Shown here: one piece after another, positions 54,104 to 62,953 of the stretch
Layout of the letters: every line of letters starts with the position of its first letter
Position numbering within the stretch: position 1 is the stretch's first letter
DNA from: JACKAQ01 sp965227145
Lineage (GTDB): Bacteria; Calditrichota; Calditrichia; RBG-13-44-9; J075
NCBI GenBank assembly: GCA_965227145.1
Contig: OZ245730.1
Location: 5,580,001-5,644,000, forward strand
Length of the DNA: 64,000 bases
Direction: 5' to 3'
Notes under the pieces: model-generated
What the model saw: the letters and a program-made list of their open reading frames with translations, nothing else
Databases searched by the model: none
What the model was told of the DNA's origin: nothing
Made by a program: the position numbers and the translations under genes

Positions 54104-54295
54104 TCAAAATTTATCGCTGAAAAAATCCGTGTTCTTTTTGATGCCTTTTTCGATCAGCTTTTCTTTGTAACTGCTGAAAATTTTCTGCATTTCCACAAAA
54201 GCTTTGTCCGCCTCTTTGGGCAGTTTTTCCGGGTTGCAGGTGAAATAAATTTTCATGAACTCCAGTGCGGTATCGTCGAAAGTTTTGCCGGACAT
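54104..54295 (-). CDS. Small hypothetical protein, 63 aa
   Basis: Helical, Lys/Glu-rich protein (MSGKTFDDTALEFMKIYF, then AFVEMQKIFSSYKEKLIEKG). GGGAG is 7 nt before the ATG, which supports a real gene. No family recognised. Divergent from the EamA transporter gene, with about 100 bp between starts. Confidence 0.65.
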   Translation of the reverse strand: MSGKTFDDTALEFMKIYFTCNPEKLPKEADKAFVEMQKIFSSYKEKLIEKGIKKNTDFFSDKF

Positions 54296-54395
54296 ATCCG
54301 TCTCCCTATATTTGGTTTGTTTATGTTCGCGGTTTTGCGTTATTTTCTCTCATTTTGAATATCGAATTATAGCAATTCACAAGAGGTTAAGCAAG

Positions 54396-55298
54396 GTGCA
54401 AAACGATAGCGACGGGCAGAATGTCAAAACATATCTCGGGCTGCTGATGGCGGTGCTGTCCGTGGCTTTTGCGGCAATTTTCGTGCGCTGGTGCGGCGAT
54501 ACGCCATCGATGGTCATCGCGTTTTACCGGATGTTTTGGGCAACCGGCATTTTTGCGCTGCTCCAGTGGCGACAGAAAAATCCGGTGAAAGCGCTGCCCG
54601 CCCGCTCGCGATGGCAGATTTTTTTTGCGGGGTTGATGTTGGCGCTGCACTTCATTACCTGGATCGGTTCGCTGAAATTTACCACTGTGGCGCATGCGCT
54701 GATCATCGGCTCCACCGCACCGGTTTTCGCGCTGGTTTTTGCACCGTTTATGCTGAAGGAATTCAGCGATCGCCGGGCGATTGTTGCGGTCGCGCTGGCA
54801 ACCGTTGGTATTTTGGTGATCGCCGCGCAGGATTGGAACAGTAGCAGCGGCACTTCCGGGCAATTTTTCGGCGATATGCTCGCGCTGATCAGCGCCGTTT
54901 TCGTGACGCTCTATTTTCTGACCGGGCGCAAAATGCGCAATGATATTGCGCTGGTGCCGTATCTGCTGCGGGTGTATGGCAGCGCGGCGGTTATTTTGCT
55001 GGTGTTTAGCGTTGCGGCGGGGCACTCGCTGATCAATTATCCGGCGGAGGCGCATATTTTTATGCTGTTGCTGGCGCTGATTCCCACCGGCGTGGGACAT
55101 TCGCTGTTCAACTGGGCGGCGCGGCGCATCGAGGTGTATAAAGTAAATCTTACGTTTCTCGGCGAGCCGCTGCTGGCGTCGATCCTCGCTTTTTTCTTTT
55201 TCAATGAAGTCCCGCAGGTGTGGTTTTACGCGGGCGCGGCGTTGATTCTGGTCGGTATTGTAATTGCGCTGTGGGAACGAAAAAAGGATAAAGGGTAA
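54396..55298 (+). CDS. EamA/DMT-family transporter, 300 aa
   Basis: Ten hydrophobic segments in two EamA halves: YLGLLMAVLSVAFAAIFVRW to ILVIAAQDW, then GDMLALISAVFVTLYFLTGR to LILVGIVIALWE. Motifs FYRMFWA and LFNWAARRI are typical. No ATG precedes the first helix within a credible distance; the GTG at 54396 with upstream AGAGG is the best start. Likely a drug/metabolite exporter or nucleotide-sugar-like permease; substrate not predictable. Confidence 0.85.
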   Translation: MQNDSDGQNVKTYLGLLMAVLSVAFAAIFVRWCGDTPSMVIAFYRMFWATGIFALLQWRQKNPVKALPARSRWQIFFAGLMLALHFITWIGSLKFTTVAHALIIGSTAPVFALVFAPFMLKEFSDRRAIVAVALATVGILVIAAQDWNSSSGTSGQFFGDMLALISAVFVTLYFLTGRKMRNDIALVPYLLRVYGSAAVILLVFSVAAGHSLINYPAEAHIFMLLLALIPTGVGHSLFNWAARRIEVYKVNLTFLGEPLLASILAFFFFNEVPQVWFYAGAALILVGIVIALWERKKDKG

Positions 55299-55577
55299 AT
55301 AGAAAAAATACATAAAAATCTTTGCGTGCTTCGCGGCTATGCGGCAAATAGATAAATCCGTAATGCGAATACAAAGCAGGAGCTTTTTGGAGAATTGCGT
55401 TACGATGCGGAGCGTCGTAACGAGTAAAGCCTAAAAAATCTTTGCGCGCTTCGCGGCTTTGCGGCAAACAAATAAATCCGTAATCTCCATTTTGCGAATT
55501 CATCGCGAAATATTATATTTATCCTCCCAAACTCGTGCTGTTTGAATCGATCAACCAAACAAGGATTTCGGCAAAAA
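55299..55577. repeat. Intergenic region with a ~48-bp direct repeat and palindromes
   Basis: AAATCTTTGCGTGCTTCGCG at 55318 recurs as AAATCTTTGCGCGCTTCGCG at 55438. Similarity continues through GATAAATCCGTAAT, 120 bp apart. Between them GTTACGA (55399-55405) pairs with TCGTAAC (55415-55421). No gene is supported. Confidence 0.75.
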
Positions 55578-56087
55578 ATGACCGGTAGTTTGCAAATTCG
55601 TCCCCGATTTCGCCTGCTGGCGAAAATGCCGCCCGATGCGGTGCTCGGCAAAATCAAATCCCATCTGACATCGCCGGATGCCAAATGCACCGGAATGGTA
55701 TCGAACCATCACGCGATGCTGCGGATGCCGGACGAAGAAACCCACTATTGGTCGCCGCGATTAACCGTTCAGGTGGATGAACACGAAAACGGCACGGTGC
55801 TGCGTTGCCTGTTTGGACCCGCGCCAACGGTCTGGACGCTGTTTCTCGCCATTTATGCGGCGGTTTCGTTTTGCGCGATGGTTTCGCTCATTTGGGGATC
55901 GGTGCAATTGAGTTTGGGGATGGATTCGGATATCATTTGGCTGTCACCGCTGTGCGCAGCGATCGGATTTACCGCGTGGCTGGTTGCCGGTTACGGACAA
56001 ACCCTCGGCAAAGAACAGATGACCACGCTCCGCCAGTCGCTGTTCGACGCCCTCGGCGATTTGCAGGAAGCTGACACCGATTCGTGA
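55578..56087 (+). CDS. Hypothetical membrane protein with two helices, 169 aa
   Basis: An N-terminal soluble part (MTGSLQIRPRFRLLAKMPPD, then YWSPRLTVQVDEHENGTVLR) precedes two adjacent membrane helices (about residues 85-110 and 120-140), with a short C-terminal helix (TTLRQSLFDALGDL). AAGGA about 10 nt before the ATG at 55578 favours this start over 55542. Family not recognised. Seventy bp before the flippase gene, so possibly co-transcribed. Confidence 0.65.
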   Translation: MTGSLQIRPRFRLLAKMPPDAVLGKIKSHLTSPDAKCTGMVSNHHAMLRMPDEETHYWSPRLTVQVDEHENGTVLRCLFGPAPTVWTLFLAIYAAVSFCAMVSLIWGSVQLSLGMDSDIIWLSPLCAAIGFTAWLVAGYGQTLGKEQMTTLRQSLFDALGDLQEADTDS

Positions 56088-56157
56088 TCTGCATTTTTCC
56101 GCTTTGCCTGCCCGCTTTTCCCGCGTATTTTTCCCACCGGTAAAATAGAAATAGCTA

Positions 56158-57597
56158 ATGAGCGCAAATAAAACCATTGCCAAAAATACGCTGGTGCTGA
56201 ACGCCGGACACGTCATCGCCAAATTAATCAACCTCGCGCTGATCCTGATTATGACCCAAATGTTGGGTGACGACGGCTACGGTTTTTACAATTTCGGCTT
56301 CTCGTTTGTGATGCTGTTTATGATTTTTACCCAGTTTGGCATGAGCACCTATCTCGTCCGGCACATCTCGCAAAACAAATCCACCGCAGAAAAAGTGTTT
56401 GGCACAACCTTTCCGTTAGTGATTGTTTTTTCAGGAATTACGCTGTTGCTGATCAACGGGGTTGCCGCGCTCACCAACTGGAACAATTTCGAGCGCAGCA
56501 TCATTTTCCTGTTCAGCTTTTTTCTGTTTTTCGATGGCATCAGCCGCTTCAGTTACGCCATTTTTCGTTCGTTTGAGCGCATGGAATTTGAGGCGCTCAC
56601 CTATATTTCCGAACGATTTCTGATGCTCATCGCTGCGCTGATTCTCTGGCAATCCGGCGCTTCGCTGTTGCCGCTGATCGCCGTTTTTGCGGCTGTGGAA
56701 TGTTTGAAAGCGTTGCTGGCGCTGGGATTTATCCACCGCACATTTTTCCGCATCCGGTTGAAATGGGATCGCGAACTGGCGCGATTCATCCTGAAAGAAT
56801 CGTGGCCGTTTGCGATGATCACCGCGTTTGGCGCAATTATGGTCAACATCGATTCCGTGATGCTGAAAATTTTCCACACCGCCGATATCGTCGGTATTTA
56901 CGCCGCCGGACGGCGATTGATCGAAAGCCTCACCTTTTTGCCGGAGACATTTGTGGTGGCGCTGTTTCCGGCATTTTCTGCGATGTTTGCGCAAAACCAC
57001 AGCCTGTTTCAGCAAAACATGCAGCGGGCGTTTCAATACATGCTGGCGATTGCCGTGCCGATCGGCGTGGTGTTATTTGTGCTGTCGGATGAAATCGTCA
57101 CATTTTTATTTGCGGATGAATTTGCCGGTTCCGCGGTTGCGCTGCAATGGCTGGCCATCTGGCTTTCGCTGTTGTTTCTGAAACAGGTGTTGGTGGTTTC
57201 GCTGAACGCGACCGGGCACCAGCGACTGGTTTCCGGGCTGATCGGACTGGCGATGCTGCTCAATGTGCTGCTCAATTTCCTGCTGATTCCGCAATTTGTC
57301 ATCATCGGTGCGTGCGTGGCAACCATCGCCGCGGAAAGCGTTACGGTCACCGGCGCATTTGTAATACTGCGGCGCGAGCACGGCATTCCGCTGATCAATC
57401 CGGTGGTTGCAAAAATTGCTGTTGCCGGTGTCGTTTTGTTTTTAATTTTAGATCTGTTTCAGCAATTCCACCTGTTTGCTGCGGCTTTTGCCGGCATCGC
57501 AGGATATTTACTTATGTTGTTGGTTTTAAACGTATTTACAAAAGAAGAAATTGCATTTTTTAAACGATTAATACAACCGGGTCATAACCGGCAATAG
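56158..57597 (+). CDS. Polysaccharide flippase (Wzx/MOP family), 479 aa
   Basis: Membrane transporter with about 12-14 helices that flips lipid-linked oligosaccharide across the inner membrane. Typical opening NTLVLNAGHVIAKLINLALI with GDDGYGFYNFGFSF. A central SVMLKIFHTADIVGIYAAGR and LQWLAIWLSLLFLKQVL follow. Two glycosyltransferase genes follow on the same strand, supporting a surface glycan role. Confidence 0.9.
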   Translation: MSANKTIAKNTLVLNAGHVIAKLINLALILIMTQMLGDDGYGFYNFGFSFVMLFMIFTQFGMSTYLVRHISQNKSTAEKVFGTTFPLVIVFSGITLLLINGVAALTNWNNFERSIIFLFSFFLFFDGISRFSYAIFRSFERMEFEALTYISERFLMLIAALILWQSGASLLPLIAVFAAVECLKALLALGFIHRTFFRIRLKWDRELARFILKESWPFAMITAFGAIMVNIDSVMLKIFHTADIVGIYAAGRRLIESLTFLPETFVVALFPAFSAMFAQNHSLFQQNMQRAFQYMLAIAVPIGVVLFVLSDEIVTFLFADEFAGSAVALQWLAIWLSLLFLKQVLVVSLNATGHQRLVSGLIGLAMLLNVLLNFLLIPQFVIIGACVATIAAESVTVTGAFVILRREHGIPLINPVVAKIAVAGVVLFLILDLFQQFHLFAAAFAGIAGYLLMLLVLNVFTKEEIAFFKRLIQPGHNRQ

Positions 57598-57708
57598 CCG
57601 GTCGATGTCATAAATCTCCCTGTTTTACTGCCCATTTTCCGCTGCTGATTTTTCCCCTTCGGAAATGCCGCATCAATTTGTTTTCTCCGGTTTGAGCATC
57701 ATTACTTT

Positions 57709-58731
57709 ATGCTAAATTCAGAAAAAACACCGATTGATCTGTCCGTGATCATCGTGAACTGGAACACAGCAGATCTGCTGGAAGCCTGTTTACGCAGCAT
57801 TTTCGAACACACCCGGAACGTCCGGTTTGAGGTAATCGTGTTCGACAACGCATCTGTGGACAGCACGCCGGATGTGCTGGCGAAATTTCCGCAGGTTCGG
57901 GCGATTTTTCACCCGGAAAATCTGGGTTTTGCCATCGCCAACAATCGCGCTGCGGCGCAGGCAACGGGCGAATATTTGCTGCTGCTCAATCCCGATACGG
58001 AGCTGCGGGACAACGCTATCGGCGAAGCGCTGGCGTTTCTCCGCAAAAATCCGTTCGATATTCTGGGCATCCGGCTGCGCCTGCCGAACGGGGAAATTCA
58101 GGTTTCCAGCGGTAATTTTCCCTCCCTCAAAAACATGCTTTTCCAGAAAATTTATATGCAACTCAGCCCGCGATTTCCTGCCGCGATTCCCGCGATCAGC
58201 CGTTTGAGCGGCGTTCCGGTGAGCGCGCTGATCGACCATCCGGCACTGTGGCATCCGCAAAAAATTCACCCAACGGACTGGGTTTCCGGCGCATTTTTTT
58301 TGCTGAAACGCGCGGATTTTCTGGCTGCCAACGGGTTCGACGAGCGATTCCGGCTCTTTGCCGAAGAAATTGATTTGTGCAAAAGACTTTCCGCATCCGG
58401 AAAAAAAGCTGTATTTTACGGCAAAAATGAGATGATGCACTACAGCGGTGCCAGCATTTCCCAATTCAGCGCGAAAAGCACGGTGCTGCATTTTGCGGCG
58501 ATGTTCCGGTTTTACCAAGCCCATCGCCCGAAAGCGGAAACGGCAATTTATCGCTGGCTGATGCGGTTGTCTTTCACTGCGTTGCTGTTTCGCGAACGCT
58601 TTCGTTTGCGATCGCTCCCGGCGGAAAAGCAGGCGGAATCCCGCCCAAAAATAGACGCGTATCGCCGGTTGCTCGAAGTGTATCGCACCCAAAACCCGGA
58701 TGTCGCATTGCCCACGGAGCCCGAAAATTGA
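57709..58731 (+). CDS. Family 2 glycosyltransferase, 340 aa
   Basis: GT-A fold transferase, rhamnosyltransferase-like. Visible: LSVIIVNWNTADLLEACLRS, FDNASVDSTPDVLAKF, NPDTELRDNAIGEAL (DxD-like Asp) and DWVSGAFFLLKRADFL with EEIDLCKRL. The C-terminus lacks membrane helices. Its TGA stop overlaps the ATG of the next gene (TGATG), so translation is coupled. Confidence 0.92.
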   Translation: MLNSEKTPIDLSVIIVNWNTADLLEACLRSIFEHTRNVRFEVIVFDNASVDSTPDVLAKFPQVRAIFHPENLGFAIANNRAAAQATGEYLLLLNPDTELRDNAIGEALAFLRKNPFDILGIRLRLPNGEIQVSSGNFPSLKNMLFQKIYMQLSPRFPAAIPAISRLSGVPVSALIDHPALWHPQKIHPTDWVSGAFFLLKRADFLAANGFDERFRLFAEEIDLCKRLSASGKKAVFYGKNEMMHYSGASISQFSAKSTVLHFAAMFRFYQAHRPKAETAIYRWLMRLSFTALLFRERFRLRSLPAEKQAESRPKIDAYRRLLEVYRTQNPDVALPTEPEN

Positions 58732-59870
58732 TGAAAACGGAATGGCGAAATCGCCGGATACTGATGGTTTCCTACACCTCTTTCATGCAGAAATTTTACC
58801 AGACACTGCCGCAGGAAATCGCCCGGCAAAGCGGTGCAACCGTGAAAATGCTGGTGCCGCCGTTCTGGAAAGAGCTGTGGAGCGGGCAAAAAGTGCATCT
58901 CGAAACTCGCGACGATGCGCTGTTTGCCACGCATATCGGCGACATCGTTGGTGCGGGAAACCTGCATTTCGCGATGTTTCGCAATGCGCTGGCGGCGCTG
59001 CTCACATCGTTTCAGCCGGATGTGATTGATCTGGAAGATGAGCCGTTCAACCTCGGTTCGTTCCAGATGGCATTTTTCCGGAATCGCTATGCGCCGAACG
59101 CCAAATTGGTGCTGCACGCTTCGCAACATCAGTTCAAAAATTACCCGCCGCCGTTTCGCTGGACGGAAAAATATGCTCTGAAAAATGCAACTGCGGTGCT
59201 TTGCCGCAATCAGGATGCCGTAGATGTGCTGCGCAAAAAAGGATATTCCGGCACGCTGGAAATCGTGACGCACGGCGTGGACACTGCCGCGTTTCAACCG
59301 CGCGAGTTGCCGGAATTGCACCGGGAAATTTCGCCGGACGGCAAACCGATTGTCGGGTTTGTCGGGGCGATGGCGGAGCACAAAGGGCTGAAATATCTGG
59401 TGGAAGCGATGGCCGATTTGCCCGCAACGCTGCTGCTCATCGGCGGCGGTGAGGAAAAATCGCGGTTGCAGGAACAGGCTGCGGCACTGAACGTGAACGC
59501 CGTTTTTCTGCCGCCGGCGAAACACGATGCCGTTGCCCGCTACATGAGCGCGATGGATATTTTTGTGCTGCCCTCGCTCACCCGACCAAACTGGGTGGAA
59601 AAATTCGGGCGGGTGATCATCGAAGCGATGGCCAGCGGCACGCCGGTAATCGGCTCGTCCTCCGGGGAAATTCCCAACGTCATCAGCGATGCCGGATTGG
59701 TATTCACCGAAGCCAATGCGGCGGATTTGCGAAAAAACATCCGCCAATTGCTGGAAAACCCGGAACAACGCCGCGCGTTTCGCGAAAAAGGATTGCAGCG
59801 CGTGCACCAAAAATATTCCTGGCAGGCAGTTGCCGCGCAAACGTTGGCCATTTACGAGCGGTTGCTGTAG
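58731..59870 (+). CDS. Family 4 (group 1) glycosyltransferase, 379 aa
   Basis: GT-B fold retaining transferase. N-terminal ILMVSYTSFMQKFYQTLPQE, C-terminal IVGFVGAMAEHKGLKYLVEA, LLLIGGGEEKSRL, and the nucleotide-sugar site with EX7E-like FGRVIIEAMASGTPVIGSSS. The ATG at 58731 overlaps the upstream stop by one base. With the flippase and GT2 it forms a small glycan-assembly operon. Confidence 0.92.
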   Translation: MKTEWRNRRILMVSYTSFMQKFYQTLPQEIARQSGATVKMLVPPFWKELWSGQKVHLETRDDALFATHIGDIVGAGNLHFAMFRNALAALLTSFQPDVIDLEDEPFNLGSFQMAFFRNRYAPNAKLVLHASQHQFKNYPPPFRWTEKYALKNATAVLCRNQDAVDVLRKKGYSGTLEIVTHGVDTAAFQPRELPELHREISPDGKPIVGFVGAMAEHKGLKYLVEAMADLPATLLLIGGGEEKSRLQEQAAALNVNAVFLPPAKHDAVARYMSAMDIFVLPSLTRPNWVEKFGRVIIEAMASGTPVIGSSSGEIPNVISDAGLVFTEANAADLRKNIRQLLENPEQRRAFREKGLQRVHQKYSWQAVAAQTLAIYERLL

Positions 59871-60030
59871 CTTTATCAACTGCAAAGTTGTTATTCCGGT
59901 TTTGCCCGGCGTTTTTTTTCCAGACGAATACCGGAATCCCATTGCCTGTTTTGTGGTTTGATTTCGGAAAACTCTGCGCTCTCTGCGACCTCTGCGGTTA
60001 AAAAAAAATCACACAAAAAGGAAAACTCCA

Positions 60031-60786
60031 ATGCTCAAAACCTTCTGTTTTTTCAGTAGTTGCATACTTTTTTCGTTATCCGTTTTTGCGAACGATGTCG
60101 CGTATTTTATCCAGAAAGGCGATTCCGCATACCTCGCGTTTAATCATGCCGCAGCGCGGGATTTTTTCCAAAATGCGCTGGAAAAAGATTCGCTGAATTA
60201 CGAAGCCGCATGGAAACTGAGCCGCGCGTTTGTGGATTACGGCGAAAATTTGCCGGAGAAAGATGACCGCCGCGTATCCTACGAAAACGCCCGGAAATAT
60301 GCGGATCACGCCATTGCCATTGCGCCGGACAGCGCCAAAGGCTATCTCTTTTTGAGCATCGCGTTGGGTCGCGTGGCGCTGGATGCGGGCGCAAAAGAAC
60401 GCGTTCAGCTATCGAAAGATATTCGTGCGGCGGTGGATCGCTCGCTGGAACTCGATCCGAATGAGGATATTGCCTGGCATGTGCTCGGTCGCTGGAACCG
60501 CAAAATTGCCACGCTCAGCTGGGTGGAGCGCAATTTCGCAAATATTTTTCTGGGTGGCGTGCCAAAGGATGCATCGGTGGAACGATCGGCGGAGTGTTTC
60601 AAAAAAGCCATTGAAATTGCCCCGAATGCGGTGGTTCACTGGCTGGAATTGGGCATTTCTTACGAAAAAATGAAAATGAAAAATGAAGCGCGGCTCGCAT
60701 TCGAAAAAGTGCTGGAACTGCCTGTCAGCGATTCGGACGATGCGGGGCATAAAGCCCACGCGAAAAAGCTGCTGTCGGAATTGTAG
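60031..60786 (+). CDS. Periplasmic TPR protein, RMDN-like, 251 aa
   Basis: Signal peptide (FCFFSSCILFSLSVFAND). Then TPR-like helices. The block WHVLGRWNRKIATLSWVERN, followed by FANIFLGGVPKDASVERS and the KKAIEIAPNAVVHWLELG repeat, resembles the RMDN/regulator-of-microtubule-dynamics type tetratricopeptide family also found in bacteria. AAGGA is 8 nt before the ATG. Role unknown. Confidence 0.8.
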   Translation: MLKTFCFFSSCILFSLSVFANDVAYFIQKGDSAYLAFNHAAARDFFQNALEKDSLNYEAAWKLSRAFVDYGENLPEKDDRRVSYENARKYADHAIAIAPDSAKGYLFLSIALGRVALDAGAKERVQLSKDIRAAVDRSLELDPNEDIAWHVLGRWNRKIATLSWVERNFANIFLGGVPKDASVERSAECFKKAIEIAPNAVVHWLELGISYEKMKMKNEARLAFEKVLELPVSDSDDAGHKAHAKKLLSEL

Positions 60787-60842
60787 GCGCAAATCATTCG
60801 TCCGCCGTTATTTGTATGTGCCGGTTAGTTTTTTGCGTATGC

Positions 60843-60861
60843 GGAACGGTCGCAACCGTTA
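60843..60861. repeat. Degenerate third copy of the GGAACGGTCGC palindrome
   Basis: GGAACGGTCGCAACCGTTAC differs from the perfect copy at 17479-17498 at two positions. It lies between the TPR gene and the convergent hydrolase gene. Confidence 0.7.
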
Positions 60862-60878
60862 CCTGAATGATTTTGGGA

Positions 60879-61730
60879 TCAGCCGTTTTCCTTAAAAAAT
60901 CCCACCGTTTCCATCACTGCTTTTTGGGTGCTTTCCGGCAATTCCGAGTCTGTAAATGGGTGTTTTCCGCCAAAAGTGTGATCGCCGCCGAGTATCGTTA
61001 CCAGCTTTGCGGCGGGATGCCAATCCACCAAATCCAGCGCGGATTGATACGGCACGGTAAGGTCTGCGGTGCCGTGGACGACCAAAAATGGAATGCGCAA
61101 TTTTTTTACGGCATCCGGAATGATCAGCCGGTTGCGGTTGTCGCGAAAATCTTCGTAGAGTTGCCAAAAAAGCGGCATTTGCTGACCCGTGCGGACGTTC
61201 GGCACATACACCACGCCATTTTCCTGCCACATCGGTAACATCGCATCATTCCAGAATTTGCCGTATTCGCTCACAGATGCCCAGGTGGCAATTTTTTTCA
61301 CCCGGGAATCCTCAACCGCTTTCAAAATGGCGATGCCGCCACCACGACTATGTCCCAATAAATAAATATGGTTAGTATCGATTTCCTTTTTGGGAACGGG
61401 AAATTTTCGGGAATTGGCGAAATCGATCACATTTCCCAAATCTTCCAGCTCGAAGCTGAAATTATTTTGCCCGAACGCTTCCAGATCCACAAATTCCTGC
61501 GGATGTTCCGGCGTGGTGCCGTTGTGCGAAAAATTAAATTTGAGGAAAACGAATTGCTGTTCCGCGAACGCATCGGCGATCGGGTTAAAATGTCCCCAAT
61601 CTTTGAATCCTTTAAATCCGTGGACAAAAATGACCAGTGGTTTTGGCGTACGATTTGCGTTATACCGGATGTCGATCAAAACCGGGCGTTTGTTTGCGCC
61701 GGAAATTTGCAGGTTTTGGTGTTCTTTCAT
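60879..61730 (-). CDS. Alpha/beta hydrolase, 283 aa
   Basis: Serine hydrolase of the dienelactone hydrolase/acyl-peptidase type. Oxyanion motif VIFVHGFKGFKDWG, nucleophile elbow LLGHSRGGGIA, acid in LVVHGTADLTVPY and His in LGGDHTFGGKHPF. No signal peptide, so cytoplasmic. Substrate not predictable. Confidence 0.9.
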   Translation of the reverse strand: MKEHQNLQISGANKRPVLIDIRYNANRTPKPLVIFVHGFKGFKDWGHFNPIADAFAEQQFVFLKFNFSHNGTTPEHPQEFVDLEAFGQNNFSFELEDLGNVIDFANSRKFPVPKKEIDTNHIYLLGHSRGGGIAILKAVEDSRVKKIATWASVSEYGKFWNDAMLPMWQENGVVYVPNVRTGQQMPLFWQLYEDFRDNRNRLIIPDAVKKLRIPFLVVHGTADLTVPYQSALDLVDWHPAAKLVTILGGDHTFGGKHPFTDSELPESTQKAVMETVGFFKENG

Positions 61731-61898
61731 GCTCTGTTTTGCCGCTTTGCGCAGTCATCTGTTTCGGATTAGCCAATAATAAACAGTAATTTGGGCAATT
61801 CAAACAGGATTTTGTTGATCGACCGGTCAGGAATTTGTCCAAATGCGCACAGTGGCTGTATCGTATTCGAACGCACTTCAACAAAAAAGGAGAAAACT

Positions 61899-62162
61899 AT
61901 GGCAGATATTTGCATCAATGTTCCGCGGTTGGATGAGCATCAAACGATTGAAGTGGAAGTGAAGATTAACGGTGAGAAAAAAATGTATCACTACCGGGTG
62001 GAACTGTTCGACTGGGATGGCGATGCCAGCAGCGCGGCGCTGGTTCATTTGCTGCAGGATAAAATTGCCAATTACGATACCGGATGGCAATTATACCAGA
62101 TTGGCGCACCGCTGGAAAAGCACATTCCGGTGATGTTTCGTCAGCGCGGCGAAGCCCTTTAG
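61899..62162 (+). CDS. Small hypothetical protein, 87 aa
   Basis: Soluble protein: MADICINVPRLDEHQTIEVE, KMYHYRVELFDWDGD, LVHLLQDKIANYDTGWQLYQ. AAAGGAG is 6 nt before ATG 61899, far better than the ATG at 61791. No family recognised. Its stop overlaps the convergent lipoprotein gene by 4 bp. Confidence 0.75.
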   Translation: MADICINVPRLDEHQTIEVEVKINGEKKMYHYRVELFDWDGDASSAALVHLLQDKIANYDTGWQLYQIGAPLEKHIPVMFRQRGEAL

Positions 62163-62872
62163 CCGTTATCTTTTGGAAAAAGTAGCACATCCGGCGTACG
62201 CGGATTGCTGTTGTGGGACACTTCGTCGCTGAATCCGTCCGCATCCTGCACGCTCAGCAGGATCAGGTCCCCTTTGTCCGTTACCGGATAATCCGCCGGA
62301 ATTACGCATTGGAAACGGTAAGTATAAGTGCTGTAATTGCCGACGTAACTCATTGGCACATCGCGAGTTGTGTAAACCGTTCCCGACTGCTGGTCCCGGT
62401 AATGCAGCCGGACAATAACGGATGTGAGATTCCCCACTCCCTGATAATCGAGGATCAGCGCCTGGCACACATTTTCGGGCACAACGATGGCCAAATCTTC
62501 GATAATCGGCGCCGCATATTCCAGCTTCGCGCTAAATGCCATCGGCTCCGGAAAAACGACCTGAGTGGTATCCAGCGCAAAAAAATTCTCTGCTTCGATG
62601 CGAACGGAAATGGCGCGCCCCTGATCCGCATCTGCGCTGAACTGGTAGCGCAATTCGTAATTGCCGAAATAATCCGTTGTCGCAAATTGATCTTCAAAAT
62701 AAATATTGGCGTTTTCAACATTTTTCAGGGTAAACTGATTGCTGATGTTCCCGGTAATGACCGCCTGTTTCGCGAGTGATTCCGCGTCGTAATTGTATTT
62801 CAGAAATTTTTCACTATCGCAACCGGAAATAAACCCCAACATCAATAGCAAAAAAATAATCGCTCGTTTCAA
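62159..62872 (-). CDS. Carboxypeptidase-regulatory-like lipoprotein, 237 aa
   Basis: Signal peptide with lipobox FISGC (Cys18). A beta-rich domain starting AVITGNISNQFTLKNVENAN and including TTDYFGNYELRYQF resembles the carboxypeptidase regulatory-like (CarboxypepD_reg) fold. It ends near DGFSDEVSHNS. Probably a surface or periplasmic binding lipoprotein. Function unknown. Confidence 0.7.
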   Translation of the reverse strand: MKRAIIFLLLMLGFISGCDSEKFLKYNYDAESLAKQAVITGNISNQFTLKNVENANIYFEDQFATTDYFGNYELRYQFSADADQGRAISVRIEAENFFALDTTQVVFPEPMAFSAKLEYAAPIIEDLAIVVPENVCQALILDYQGVGNLTSVIVRLHYRDQQSGTVYTTRDVPMSYVGNYSTYTYRFQCVIPADYPVTDKGDLILLSVQDADGFSDEVSHNSNPRTPDVLLFPKDNG

Positions 62873-62953
62873 AATGCGCCCCTTGTAAATGGTTCCGTTG
62901 TGAATTAAGTTAAGTTAGCAAAAGCTGAAATGCAATAAAAGGGATGAGCATAA

